Source of the DNA: Bacillus sp. 03113
GTDB lineage: Bacteria > Bacillota > Bacilli > Bacillales > Cytobacillaceae
Direction: 5' to 3'
Length of the DNA: 64,000 bases
Assembly: GCF_006546985.1 (NCBI RefSeq)
Contig: NZ_VATK01000013.1
Coordinates: 1-64,000 of the forward strand
Part shown: positions 16,619 to 25,971 of the stretch, one piece after another
How the letters are laid out: every line of letters starts with the position of its first letter
Position numbering within the stretch: position 1 is the first letter of the stretch
Translations under genes and position numbers: made by a program
Notes under the pieces: model-generated
Seen by the model: the letters and a program-made list of their open reading frames with translations, nothing else
What the model was told of the DNA's origin: nothing
The model's database searches: none

Positions 16619-19600
16619 TTGAGGGGTAGGATCCAAGGTAATGATTCTTTATTTATCGGAATTGACGTTGGCTCAACGACTGTTAAAGCAACAGTGGTGA
16701 ATCCGCGAAACAAAGAAATTCTTTGGTCAGATTATCAAAGGCACCATACGAAACAAGCTGAAAAGGTGTTAGAATTTTTGGTTCGTATTGGCAAGGAATT
16801 TTCTGATACAAAGAAAGAAAATTTACGCGTCTTTATTACTGGATCAGGTGGGGGTCCTATTGCTGAACATATCGGAGCAAAATTCGTTCAAGAAGTTAAT
16901 GCTGTTACGATGGCAGTGGAACAACTTCATCCGGATGTTGGCAGTGTGATTGAGCTTGGAGGACAAGACGCCAAAATCATTATTTTTAAAGAAAACGAAG
17001 AAACAGGAGATAAGCAAGCTACGACTTCGATGAATGACAAATGTGCTTCCGGTACGGGGGCCACGATTGATAAGTGTATGATTAAAGTCGGATTGCCGGA
17101 AGACGAAGTGGCAAAGCTTGAGTTTGATGATTCTAAGCTTCATCATGTAGCAGCAAAATGCGGCGTATTTGCAGAAACGGATATTGTAAACCTTGTAAAA
17201 AGCAGCATTCCGTCCTCTGAAATAATGTGTTCCTTAGCCGATGCAATTGTAATGCAAAATCTTTCTGTATTAACGCGCGGAAATACGCTGCGACATAAGG
17301 TTTTATTGTTAGGAGGACCTAATACATATTTGCCTTTCCTGCAGCAATGCTGGAGGAAACGAATCCCGGAATCATGGGAACAGCGGGGGTACGATTATCC
17401 AAAGGATGTTCCGCTTGATGAATTAATTTTCATTCCAGAAAATGCTCAATACTATGCAGCCTATGGTGCTGTTATGTATGGCATGTATGAACCTCAAGGG
17501 GTTGGTGCTTACACTGGACTCGAAGATTTGAAAACATTTATCACGCATGGAAGAAAGGCAAAGCTTGGAGAAAAAGCAGGGGCTCCACTTGTCAAAAATG
17601 TTGAAGAATTAGAGCAGTTCAGGCGTCAATACAGTATTCCTAAGTTTACCCCAGCTCGTTTCGGGCAAGGCGAAACAATCCGAGCGGTAATTGGCATCGA
17701 TGGGGGTTCTACCTCATCAAAAGCTGTATTAGTTAACATGGATGGCGAAATTATTTTGAAGGAATATCAATTATCAAAAGGAAACCCCATTCAAGATACG
17801 AAGGAGCTTCTTGGACGTATTCGTGAAAAGGTACACGCAGCTGGAGCGGTACTTGAAATCAAGGGGTTTGGTGCAACGGGATATGCAGCAGATGTTCTCG
17901 AGAAAACATTAAAAGCAGATGTCAATATCGTTGAAACGGTTGCTCATATGATGAGTGCTGTTCATTATTTTGGTGACGTGGACGTGATATGTGATATTGG
18001 AGGTCAAGATATAAAGGTCCTCTTTCTTAAAAATAAAGATATTCGTAATTTTAGATTATCCAACCAATGTTCAGCGGGGAATGGAATGCTTTTACAAGCG
18101 ATGGCTGACCAATTTGGCATCCCGATTCAAGAATATGCCGAAACCGCCTTTAAGGCTGATCTGTCTCCGAAATTTTCTTATGGCTGTGCTGTCTTTCTTG
18201 ATTCAGATCGAGTTAATTTCCAAAAGGAAGGATATGCAAAAGAAGAACTGTTAGCTGGATTAGCGTTAGTATTACCGAAAAATGTTTGGCAGTATGTCGT
18301 ACAAATACCGCGGATGGCTGAGCTAGGCCGTAAATTTGTCCTGCAAGGCGGAACGCAGCATAATCTTGCCGCTGTAAAAGCGCAAGTGGATTATATTAAG
18401 GAACGGGTTCCAGATGCTGAAGTATATGTTCATCCTCATACAGGTGAAGCCGGAGCCATTGGAGCAGCAATGGAAACAATCCGTGTTGTAAAACGGCGAG
18501 GCTATTCAACGTTTCTTGGGCTGGATTCTGCGATTGGCGTTCGTTATACATCTAGAAATGATGAGTCAACACGCTGTAATTTCTGTCCGAATAACTGCAG
18601 TCGAACATTTATTGATACTTCAACCCCTGAAGGCCAAACGGCTCGTTATATTTCTGGCTTTAGCTGTGAAAAGGGGACAGTAGAAGATAAGGAAGCGATG
18701 CTCCTGTTAACAAAGGACCGCAACCAATTGAAAAAGCAATATCCTAATCTCGTTGAATATGAGGCACGCCGTATGTATCAGCACTTCTATGATACTGCTC
18801 CAATGCCGGATACTGAACATAAGATTGAAGATGTACAGGTAAAGTCAGGGCTGCTCGGTCTTGGTACACGAAAAATGAAATATACTCGTTCGTTCGAGCG
18901 ATCTTCAAATGAAGCAATTGAATGGCGTAAACAAATTCGGATCGGAATTCCGAAGGTACTGAACATTTGGTCAACTGCTCCTTTTTGGCGGACTTATTTT
19001 GAAACGCTTGGCATCCAGACAAAGAATATTGTCTTTAGTGATGATACAAGTGAAGAAATGTGGCAGGAAGGAGGAAAATACGGCTCGATCGATCCATGTT
19101 ATCCATCAAAAGTAGCGCAAGCACATATTCACAATTTGCTATTTAAAAAGCATAGTGAAAAAAGACCGTTACATGCGATCTTTTTCCCGTGCATCACGCA
19201 TATTCCTACTCATTTGAACAATGTAATGGATTCCTCCAGCTGTCCAATTGTAGCAGGTGCTCCTAATGTGATTAAAGCAGCTTTTACAAAAGAAACAGAC
19301 TTTTTTAAAGCAAGAGATATCACTTATTTTGATCCAGCTGTTACCTTCACAGAGCAAAATATGCAGAAAAAACAATTATTTGAGTCGTTTAAAGATTACT
19401 TGCAAATAACGGAGGATGAGAGTAATTTTGCAGCAGACGAAGCATGGAAGGCGATGCATCTTTTCGATCAAGAAATGCAGGAAAAAGGAAAAATGATCTT
19501 AGAGCAGCTGGAAGAAGAAAATCGCCTTGGCATTTTGATGATTGGACGTCCATATCATTCAGATCCAGGTCTTAATCATGGAATTTTAGACGAGTTTCAA

Positions 19601-20107
19601 GTGCTTGGATATCCGATTCTATCAATGCGCTCTATTCCAAAGGATGAAGTATGGCTGCGCCGCTTTTTTCAAAGTGATTTAGAAAGCAAAAGGGTGGATT
19701 ATGCATTAGAAGTAACGGATGTATGGCCTGAAAATTTTAGCTCTAACAGCGTACAGAAAGTATGGGCTGCTAAATTTGCCGCTCGTCATCCGAATGTGGC
19801 GGTCGTTGATTTATCCAGCTTTAAATGTGGACATGATGCGCCGACTTACGGATTAATTGACTCGATCATTTCAACGGCTGGTACACCTTATTCCGCTCTT
19901 CATGATATTGATGCAAATAAGCCGAGCGGCTCGATTAAAATTCGTGTAAAAACGTATGCCCATAGTCTTGGTCTGCATGAAGAACGTCTGCAAGATTTAG
20001 CAAATAAAAAGAAAGAGCTAGAAAGAATGATTGAGAATAAACGACGTGAATGGTTAAGTGAATCGGATCATGAACAGTCAAGCAGAAAAAAAGCTATATC
20101 TGAGTAA
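16619..20107 (+). CDS. 2-hydroxyacyl-CoA dehydratase activase-like protein, tandem ASKHA domains plus DUF2229
   Basis: 1162 residues. The first BadF/HgdC-like ATPase domain (about 10-290) has IGIDVGSTTVKATV and the two cysteines that in HgdC hold a [4Fe-4S] cluster at the dimer interface: C142 (NDKCASGTG) and C181 (AAKCGVF). The second domain (about 355-640) repeats the pattern with C484 (NQCSAGNG) and C523 (YGCAVFLD). A CxxCxxxC cluster at C653/C656/C660 follows, then a DUF2229 region with DPCYPSK and FFPCITHIP. Related activators use ATP to inject an electron into a dehydratase. The start is TTG with an AAGGATG ribosome site. The probable partner is the next gene; the substrate is unknown. 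Confidence 0.85.
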   Translation: MRGRIQGNDSLFIGIDVGSTTVKATVVNPRNKEILWSDYQRHHTKQAEKVLEFLVRIGKEFSDTKKENLRVFITGSGGGPIAEHIGAKFVQEVNAVTMAVEQLHPDVGSVIELGGQDAKIIIFKENEETGDKQATTSMNDKCASGTGATIDKCMIKVGLPEDEVAKLEFDDSKLHHVAAKCGVFAETDIVNLVKSSIPSSEIMCSLADAIVMQNLSVLTRGNTLRHKVLLLGGPNTYLPFLQQCWRKRIPESWEQRGYDYPKDVPLDELIFIPENAQYYAAYGAVMYGMYEPQGVGAYTGLEDLKTFITHGRKAKLGEKAGAPLVKNVEELEQFRRQYSIPKFTPARFGQGETIRAVIGIDGGSTSSKAVLVNMDGEIILKEYQLSKGNPIQDTKELLGRIREKVHAAGAVLEIKGFGATGYAADVLEKTLKADVNIVETVAHMMSAVHYFGDVDVICDIGGQDIKVLFLKNKDIRNFRLSNQCSAGNGMLLQAMADQFGIPIQEYAETAFKADLSPKFSYGCAVFLDSDRVNFQKEGYAKEELLAGLALVLPKNVWQYVVQIPRMAELGRKFVLQGGTQHNLAAVKAQVDYIKERVPDAEVYVHPHTGEAGAIGAAMETIRVVKRRGYSTFLGLDSAIGVRYTSRNDESTRCNFCPNNCSRTFIDTSTPEGQTARYISGFSCEKGTVEDKEAMLLLTKDRNQLKKQYPNLVEYEARRMYQHFYDTAPMPDTEHKIEDVQVKSGLLGLGTRKMKYTRSFERSSNEAIEWRKQIRIGIPKVLNIWSTAPFWRTYFETLGIQTKNIVFSDDTSEEMWQEGGKYGSIDPCYPSKVAQAHIHNLLFKKHSEKRPLHAIFFPCITHIPTHLNNVMDSSSCPIVAGAPNVIKAAFTKETDFFKARDITYFDPAVTFTEQNMQKKQLFESFKDYLQITEDESNFAADEAWKAMHLFDQEMQEKGKMILEQLEEENRLGILMIGRPYHSDPGLNHGILDEFQVLGYPILSMRSIPKDEVWLRRFFQSDLESKRVDYALEVTDVWPENFSSNSVQKVWAAKFAARHPNVAVVDLSSFKCGHDAPTYGLIDSIISTAGTPYSALHDIDANKPSGSIKIRVKTYAHSLGLHEERLQDLANKKKELERMIENKRREWLSESDHEQSSRKKAISE

Positions 20108-20136
20108 ACTCGTTACAGGAAGCTAAAAACAAGAGG

Positions 20137-20166
20137 AATCAGGTGAAGACTCTACTTCACCTGATT
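20137..20166. repeat. palindromic hairpin (REP-like), copy 1
   Basis: A perfect 12-bp stem, AATCAGGTGAAG with CTTCACCTGATT, has an ACTCTA loop and is followed by A rather than T. It lies in the 132-base gap separating the two dehydratase-system genes. A closely similar hairpin occurs at 28885. Confidence 0.75.
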
Positions 20167-20239
20167 AAAAAAATCCATCTGTGTATTGCTTAAAGGCTGG
20201 GGTCTTATCCCTAAAAGATCATAAAGGAGTTGATACATC

Positions 20240-21889
20240 ATGAAATCAGTAAAAGAAAATTCCGTTGGTTTGGATAATAAAGTAAATGTAGAACAATTAT
20301 TTGAGGAAGAATTGAATCGATTTAAAAAAGAACAGGAAGCTGAATTAGGATTAAATCAAACAAAAAATCAATGGTTTGATCCTGTTCCACGCCAGTTTTT
20401 TGCAAAGGATAAAGCTTCAACAACCATCCTTTTTGGAGGGCTTACGATGGCACACGACTTTTTAGTGGAAGGGGCTCTTAATGGATTAGGATATCATGTG
20501 AAGCATATGGATTGCCCGGATAATGATTCGTTACGCTACGGGAAGGAATTTGGAAATAGGGGTCAATGCAACCCAACTTATTTTACTGTCGGAAATTTGA
20601 TTAAATATCTTACCCATCTTCGTGATGTAGAAGGAAAATCAAAAGAAGAAATTGTTCGCAGCTATCTCTTTATAACAAGCGGCTCCTGTGGACCATGCCG
20701 TTTTGGCACGTATGTGACTGAATATCGTAAAGCATTGCGTGATGCAGGTTTTGACGGTTTTCGCGTGCTTTTATTCCAGCAGCAAAGCGGGTTAAAACAA
20801 GCTACAGGAGAAGAATCAGCGCTAAAATTAGACAGCTCCTTTTTTATGACCTTTTTAAAAGCTGTTTTAATCGGTGATATTTTAAATGCACTTGGTTATC
20901 GTATTCGCCCTTATGAGGTTGAGGAGGGTTCAACAAATGCTGCTTTAGAACGTTGCAAGAAATATTTATATGATGCTTTTAGTAAACGTAAATCGTTGCT
21001 TCCCGTATTATATCGATGCCGGAAGGAGCTTCAAAAAGTTCAAGTGAATCGTACCCTCGTTAAACCAAAGGTAAGTATTATTGGTGAATTTTGGGCAATG
21101 ACAACTGAAGGGGAAGGAAACTATCGATTACAGCAATTTTTAGAAAGTGAAGGAGCCGAAGTCGAAGTTCAATCTGTTACAGCATGGACTTTATTTTTAA
21201 TTTGGGAAGGACGTTATGATACGCTCCAACGCATGGATTTACGAAAAGCTGATTCTGGGCGAAAAGGGCTAGAAGGAAAAAATCCTTACCTTCGTCTCAA
21301 AATGCTACAATTAGCAGATCGTACGGTACGAATCCTGTTTCAAACATATGCCAAAGCCATTGGCCTTCGTGACTATCACTTACCTAATATGGATGAGATT
21401 GCTAAGGTCGCGCACACTCATTATAACAACCATCTAAGAGGCGGGGAGGGCCATATGGAGGTTGGCAAGCTCATTCTGAATGTTATAAAACGAAAAGTGA
21501 ACATGACGGTTTCGGTTAAACCGTTTGGATGTATGCCTTCATCAGGTGTTTCGGACGGTGTTCAATCATTGATTACGGAGCGCTACCCAGAAGCCATTTT
21601 CCTCCCAATTGAAACAACGGGAGATGGGGCGATTAACGTACACAGCAGAATTCAAATGATGCTGTTTAAGGCCAAGCAGGCAGCACAAAAGGAGTTTAAC
21701 GAAGCTTTAACAATAAAAGGGTTCACCATTGAAGAGCTGAAAACAAAAAGATCATTAAAAGCAAATCAACCATTACAAACAGGTCGTCATGTTGTCGCTT
21801 GTACAGCGGCAAACACCGTTTATGGGATCAATAAAGTATTCAATCTTTTTTCATTATTTAAAAGCAAAAAAGAAACGGAATATGTTTGA
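20240..21889 (+). CDS. 2-hydroxyacyl-CoA dehydratase family protein (HgdB/FldB-like)
   Basis: 549 residues resembling the dehydratase component usually found at the C-terminal end of giant activase/DUF2229 fusions. Conserved cysteines suited to an iron-sulfur cluster lie in MDCPDN, GQCNPTYF, GSCGPCRFGTY and KPFGCMPSSGV. The pair of genes is probably one functional complex. It has a strong AAAGGAGTTGAT ribosome site. No CoA-transferase or beta-oxidation gene adjoins, so the pathway is unknown. A role in ordinary amino acid fermentation is unlikely in an organism with quinol oxidases. Confidence 0.82.
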   Translation: MKSVKENSVGLDNKVNVEQLFEEELNRFKKEQEAELGLNQTKNQWFDPVPRQFFAKDKASTTILFGGLTMAHDFLVEGALNGLGYHVKHMDCPDNDSLRYGKEFGNRGQCNPTYFTVGNLIKYLTHLRDVEGKSKEEIVRSYLFITSGSCGPCRFGTYVTEYRKALRDAGFDGFRVLLFQQQSGLKQATGEESALKLDSSFFMTFLKAVLIGDILNALGYRIRPYEVEEGSTNAALERCKKYLYDAFSKRKSLLPVLYRCRKELQKVQVNRTLVKPKVSIIGEFWAMTTEGEGNYRLQQFLESEGAEVEVQSVTAWTLFLIWEGRYDTLQRMDLRKADSGRKGLEGKNPYLRLKMLQLADRTVRILFQTYAKAIGLRDYHLPNMDEIAKVAHTHYNNHLRGGEGHMEVGKLILNVIKRKVNMTVSVKPFGCMPSSGVSDGVQSLITERYPEAIFLPIETTGDGAINVHSRIQMMLFKAKQAAQKEFNEALTIKGFTIEELKTKRSLKANQPLQTGRHVVACTAANTVYGINKVFNLFSLFKSKKETEYV

Positions 21890-21929
21890 TTTTCATTGGG
21901 AGAACAATGATAAATCACTAGTACAAATT

Positions 21930-21968
21930 AAAGACAAGAAGCGATTTCTTGTCTTTTTTCTTTTTTTA
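21930..21968 (+). terminator. terminator after the dehydratase gene
   Basis: AAAGACAAGAA pairs with TTCTTGTCTTT (11 bp) around a short GCGAT loop and ends in a long T run. Confidence 0.9.
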
Positions 21969-22170
21969 TGATTTTATCATTTCTAATTATTTTCACAATT
22001 TACTAATGTAAACTGATTCGAAAAAAGTATATAATGAAAAAATGTGTGTGTTAGATTTTTTATTTTGGACAGATTTTGTTCAACTAGAGAGAAATAATGA
22101 AAAATAAGGTATTTGACATCGAAGTTTAAATGTATGCACACATAAGTTATGTATCGGAGGAGGATTTTGC

Positions 22171-23355
22171 TTGTCGTTTTTGATTGGAATTGTAGGGGTT
22201 CTCGCTGTATTTTTCATCGTTTTTGTAATATCAAACGATAAAAAAAATATTAATTATCGTGCTGTCATTATTATGTTTGCTTTGCAGCTAGCATTAGCTT
22301 GGTTTATGTTGAATACAAACATTGGAGAAAAAGGAATAGGATTTATTGCAAAGGTTTTTTCGCATTTATTAAGCTACGGTAATGAAGGAATTAACTTTGT
22401 TGCAGGTGGTTTAGTACCAGAGGGGAAGAATGTATTTGTTATTAATGTACTAATGATGATTATCTTTATCTCAACGATTTTGAATGTTTTAACCTATACA
22501 AGAATATTGCCGCTAGCAATTAAGTGGATTGGTGGAGGGCTTGCTAAAATAACAGGATTGCCTATGCTTGAATCGTTCTCAGCCGTAAATTCAATGATAT
22601 TTGGAGACACAGCAGCCTTAATTGCAGTAAAATCCTTTATACCAAAATTAAGCAATAATCGTTTATTTATTCTTTGTACAGCTTCCATGACTTCCGTCAG
22701 CGTTAGTATTATTGGAGCTTATATGGCAATGATCCCGGCTGAATATGTTTTTATTGCTCTTCCATTGAATGTACTATCTGGATTGATTGTTACAAGTATA
22801 GCTGCTCCTGTGAAGAAGGAGGAAGCGAAGGAATCAATACAAGTGAAGGACATGATAAAAGAAACATCGCTTTTTGAAGCCATCGGAAATGGAGCTATAG
22901 ATGGAGGAAGGGTAGCTGTCATTGTAGCTGCTATACTTGTAGCTTATGTTGGGCTTTTAGCATTGGTCAATGGCATTTTAATGAATACCGTCGGCGTGAC
23001 GTTTCAAACGATATTAGGATATATATTTTATCCGATTTCATTTTTAATGGGGATTCCGCATCACGAGCTATTGAAGGCTGGCTCCATTATGGGGACAAAA
23101 GTTGCTGCCAATGAATTTGTAGCCATGTTGGATTTTATGAAAATGATCCCTCATTTATCGGAAAAAACCGTTGCGATCGTTTCAACCTTTTTAATTAGCT
23201 TTGCAAATTTTGCTTCAATTGGTATAATTGGAGGAACATTGCAAGCAATTGATTCAAAACAAAGTTCGATTGCAGCGAAATTTGGACTCAAGATGTTATT
23301 TGTAGCTACGTTAGCAAGTGTGCTGACAGGTACAATTGTAGGATTATTTGTGTAG
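22171..23355 (+). CDS. nupC: concentrative nucleoside transporter (CNT/NupC family)
   Basis: 394 residues with about 9-10 hydrophobic segments: two gate-domain regions with the CNT signatures around GLPMLESFSAVNSMIFGDTAALIAVK (split over two helices) and GIPHHELLKAGSIMGTKVAANEFVA. These proteins import nucleosides with H+ or Na+. The start is TTG with GGAGGAGG upstream. The gene is followed by a nucleoside-type deaminase, supporting a salvage role. The upstream 281 bases hold the previous terminator and a TATAAT-like hexamer near 22031 but no clear -35. Confidence 0.9.
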   Translation: MSFLIGIVGVLAVFFIVFVISNDKKNINYRAVIIMFALQLALAWFMLNTNIGEKGIGFIAKVFSHLLSYGNEGINFVAGGLVPEGKNVFVINVLMMIIFISTILNVLTYTRILPLAIKWIGGGLAKITGLPMLESFSAVNSMIFGDTAALIAVKSFIPKLSNNRLFILCTASMTSVSVSIIGAYMAMIPAEYVFIALPLNVLSGLIVTSIAAPVKKEEAKESIQVKDMIKETSLFEAIGNGAIDGGRVAVIVAAILVAYVGLLALVNGILMNTVGVTFQTILGYIFYPISFLMGIPHHELLKAGSIMGTKVAANEFVAMLDFMKMIPHLSEKTVAIVSTFLISFANFASIGIIGGTLQAIDSKQSSIAAKFGLKMLFVATLASVLTGTIVGLFV

Positions 23356-23374
23356 TTTTATGTCGTTTTATAAG

Positions 23375-23388
23375 GTCTGACGTCAGAC
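23375..23388. promoter_or_regulatory. perfect 14-bp palindrome downstream of nupC
   Basis: GTCTGACGTCAGAC is perfectly self-complementary and lies 20 bases after the nupC stop. It has no T run and no spacer, so it suits a protein-binding site better than a terminator. Function is unknown. Confidence 0.4.
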
Positions 23389-23499
23389 GAAAGTCTTGAG
23401 TTTTATGATTCTTACTAATTTATGTTGGCTTTAGTAGTTGAATGTAAAGCAGAAGGAAAAGAATTTTTCTTTGAATGCTTTCTTCACTAGAGCCTTCTT

Positions 23500-23709
23500 T
23501 TTTTATCCTGTATTAACGGTCACTAACCTCCACCTTAAGGTTTATGAGAGTAAACGAGAAATCCTAGGTAGAGGATAACTGACCGTAAAAGCCCGATTGG
23601 TTCAACTAACAATCAGTGGGAGATAAAGCAGACAAAAGTGCAATATCCTGTCTCATTGTTGTACTAGTACTTCCTGCATGTCAGAAAACCCACTGATTGA
23701 AGTTTCACC
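23500..23709 (-). repeat. structured non-coding element, copy 1 (IS200/IS605-end-like?)
   Basis: Read on the minus strand it begins GTGAAACTTCAATCAGTGGG and matches the plus-strand copy at 44597 along its length, apart from a ~60-base segment missing here. Stems AATCAGTGGG/CCCACTGATT and the GGTCAGTTA...TAGTGACC hairpin are kept. It fills most of the 377-base gap between nupC and the deaminase and ends about 24 bases before the deaminase start codon. The rest of the gap holds a T-rich possible terminator near 23467-23506. Confidence 0.7.
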
Positions 23710-23732
23710 TTATATTTTTGAGGGGGTCTAGT

Positions 23733-25043
23733 ATGATAAAAGCCTATTATAACGCAACATTTTTTACGATCAATGATCATAATGATATTTTTGAAAATGG
23801 TTTAATGCTTGTTGAGGGATCACAAATTACCTATATTGGGCCTATGTGTCAAGAGAAGCTGGCAATGGCCGAAGAAGCAATTAATTTAAATGGAAAATGG
23901 GTAATGCCAGGGCTTGTTAATAGCCATTCACATATTGTTATGACGATATTACGAGGAATTGGTGATGATATGCTGCTTCATCCTTGGCTGAAAACGAGAA
24001 TTTGGCCTTTGGAGCAGCAGTTTACACCTGAAATAGGTGTTGTAAGTTCAACTCTAGGTGTTCTCGAAATGCTGAAGTCAGGAACGACTGCTTTTTCTGA
24101 CATGTATAATCCAAATGGGATTGATGCAGATGCTATAATGGCTGCTTTAGAGAAAACGGGAATTCGCGGAGCTTTTTCGCATACGATTTTTAGCTTTGGA
24201 AGTGAAAAGGAACAACAATTAAATTTACAGGAAGCTGAGCGATTTGCAAAAACGTATAAATCGTTTGCACAAGGACGTCTCACAACAATGGTTGCCCCTC
24301 ATAGTCCGTATACTTGTACACCTAAGGCTTTAGAAGAGAGTGCTCGGATTGCTAAAGAAAATAACTTAATGGCACATATCCATGTTTCTGAAACAGATTT
24401 TGAAATTGAAGATATTTGGAATAAATACGGTATAAGACCGGTCGAACATGTACGCCGTTCAGGCCTTTTTGATCAGCCGACCGTTATTGCCCACGGAGTA
24501 GTATTAAATGATGACGAACGTAAATTGTTAAAGGAATATAATGTCCGAGTTGCTCATAATCCGATAAGTAATCTAAAGCTTGGCTCAGGGATTGCGGATG
24601 TCCCTAAACTTCTTGAAGCAGGAATTAAAGTTGGAATTGCAACCGATGGGGTTGCTTCTAATAATAATTTAGATATGTTTGAGGAAATGAGAACAGCTGC
24701 ATTGCTTCAAAAAGGAGTTTACAAGGATGCAACAAAGCTGCCAGCTGAAACCGTATTGTCTATGGCTACTAGAATGGGTGCAGAAACCGTTGGGATGGAT
24801 TACACTGGATCATTAGAAATACAAAAGCGAGCGGATTTTATTACGATTGATCCATCTGACAAACCTCATTTGCAGCCTGTAGCAGAAGCTTACTCTCACT
24901 TGCTTTATGCAGCAAGCGGGAAAGATGTATGTGATGTATATGTGGATGGAAAACAATTAGTAAAAAATAGACAATGCTTAACCATTGATGAAGAAAAATT
25001 GATTGCAGAAGTAAATCGTTTAAGATCAGTTTTGAAAAACTAG
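23733..25043 (+). CDS. mtaD: amidohydrolase, 5'-methylthioadenosine/S-adenosylhomocysteine deaminase-like
   Basis: About 436 residues of the TRZ/ATZ cytosolic deaminase family. Metal-binding and catalytic motifs are in order: NSHSHIVM (HxH), MAHIHVSETD, VIAHGVVL and ATDGVASNNNLDMFEE. MtaD enzymes deaminate MTA, SAH and adenosine to the inosyl forms. The start is the ATG at 23733 with a GAGGGGGTC ribosome site; an in-frame TTG at 23697 lies inside the upstream repeat and is unlikely. Adjacent to nupC, suggesting purine nucleoside salvage; the exact substrate is not certain. Confidence 0.85.
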   Translation: MIKAYYNATFFTINDHNDIFENGLMLVEGSQITYIGPMCQEKLAMAEEAINLNGKWVMPGLVNSHSHIVMTILRGIGDDMLLHPWLKTRIWPLEQQFTPEIGVVSSTLGVLEMLKSGTTAFSDMYNPNGIDADAIMAALEKTGIRGAFSHTIFSFGSEKEQQLNLQEAERFAKTYKSFAQGRLTTMVAPHSPYTCTPKALEESARIAKENNLMAHIHVSETDFEIEDIWNKYGIRPVEHVRRSGLFDQPTVIAHGVVLNDDERKLLKEYNVRVAHNPISNLKLGSGIADVPKLLEAGIKVGIATDGVASNNNLDMFEEMRTAALLQKGVYKDATKLPAETVLSMATRMGAETVGMDYTGSLEIQKRADFITIDPSDKPHLQPVAEAYSHLLYAASGKDVCDVYVDGKQLVKNRQCLTIDEEKLIAEVNRLRSVLKN

Positions 25044-25148
25044 CTACAATCTTATTCAGTTGAATTTTGGTGAAAATGACAAGTGTATTTTCACCAAAGT
25101 TCAAGAGAGATAAGGAATTACTATATCCTAAGTAATCATACAAGTATT

Positions 25149-25835
25149 TTATAATTTCCTTCCAAACATCACCACGAAATTAAAATATTTATAAACACAG
25201 TCTACATCATTAAATCCACTTTCTTTCAACCAATTTAACTGATCCTCTAGTGTCGACATTTTATCTAATTTCGTTCTTTCATATGCGGCTTCAATTTCAT
25301 CCTTTGTTAGGTCACTGTTTTCAATTTTTTGCTTCCAATCAGTTTTGTACAGTGATTCGATATAAGGAGTTTGGCCAAGAACCTGATCTGCGTTTACAAA
25401 CACCCCTCCTATTTTTAACATAGCAAAAATACGTTGATAAAGCATTTGTTTATCTTCATGAGATAAGTGATGAATAGATAGAGAAGAAACGATGATATCA
25501 AATTTTTGATTAAATTCAAATTGTGTATAATCCGCTGTAATGTAATTCACACTTGGATCGTATTTAAATCGCTTTTTAGAAATCTCAAGCATTTTATCAG
25601 ATAGGTCTACTAGTGTTAATTTTGCTTCTGGGTACTTTTCTTTAACAAAAGAAGAAAATAGTCCTGTACCAGCTCCAATATCTAAAACAGATGGTCGATC
25701 TGTTGATGCTTCTATAATAGATACGGGAATAGAATAAAAGTCATCGAAGCAAGGAATAAGCTTTCTTCTTTGACTGTCATATTGCAGTGCATTTTTATTA
25801 AATTGCTGGATGACTCTTTCTTCAGAATGCTTCAT
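25149..25835 (-). CDS. class I SAM-dependent methyltransferase
   Basis: A 228-residue Rossmann-fold methyltransferase. SAM-binding motif I is VLDIGAGTGLFSSF, motif II TLVDLSDKML and post-motif IIVSSLSIHHLSHEDK. This pattern is typical of small-molecule methyltransferases, and the acceptor is unknown. The ribosome site is AAAGGAG, and it is divergent from the LysR regulator, with an AT-rich 130-base region between them. The LysR regulator may control it. Confidence 0.85.
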   Translation of the reverse strand: MKHSEERVIQQFNKNALQYDSQRRKLIPCFDDFYSIPVSIIEASTDRPSVLDIGAGTGLFSSFVKEKYPEAKLTLVDLSDKMLEISKKRFKYDPSVNYITADYTQFEFNQKFDIIVSSLSIHHLSHEDKQMLYQRIFAMLKIGGVFVNADQVLGQTPYIESLYKTDWKQKIENSDLTKDEIEAAYERTKLDKMSTLEDQLNWLKESGFNDVDCVYKYFNFVVMFGRKL

Positions 25836-25971
25836 TTCAAAACAACTCCTTTAAAGATAAATTTATTACAAAAAATGACTGTAATGCCATTATAAATATT
25901 TTGACTTATAATAAATATTAACTATTTTTACTATTATTAATAACAGTTAGTTATTAATTTGGGGAGTGGAA

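Noticed and set aside
20137-20166. Intrinsic terminator between the dehydratase-system genes
   Set aside because: The stem is good but is followed by A residues on the plus strand and lacks a T run in either direction.
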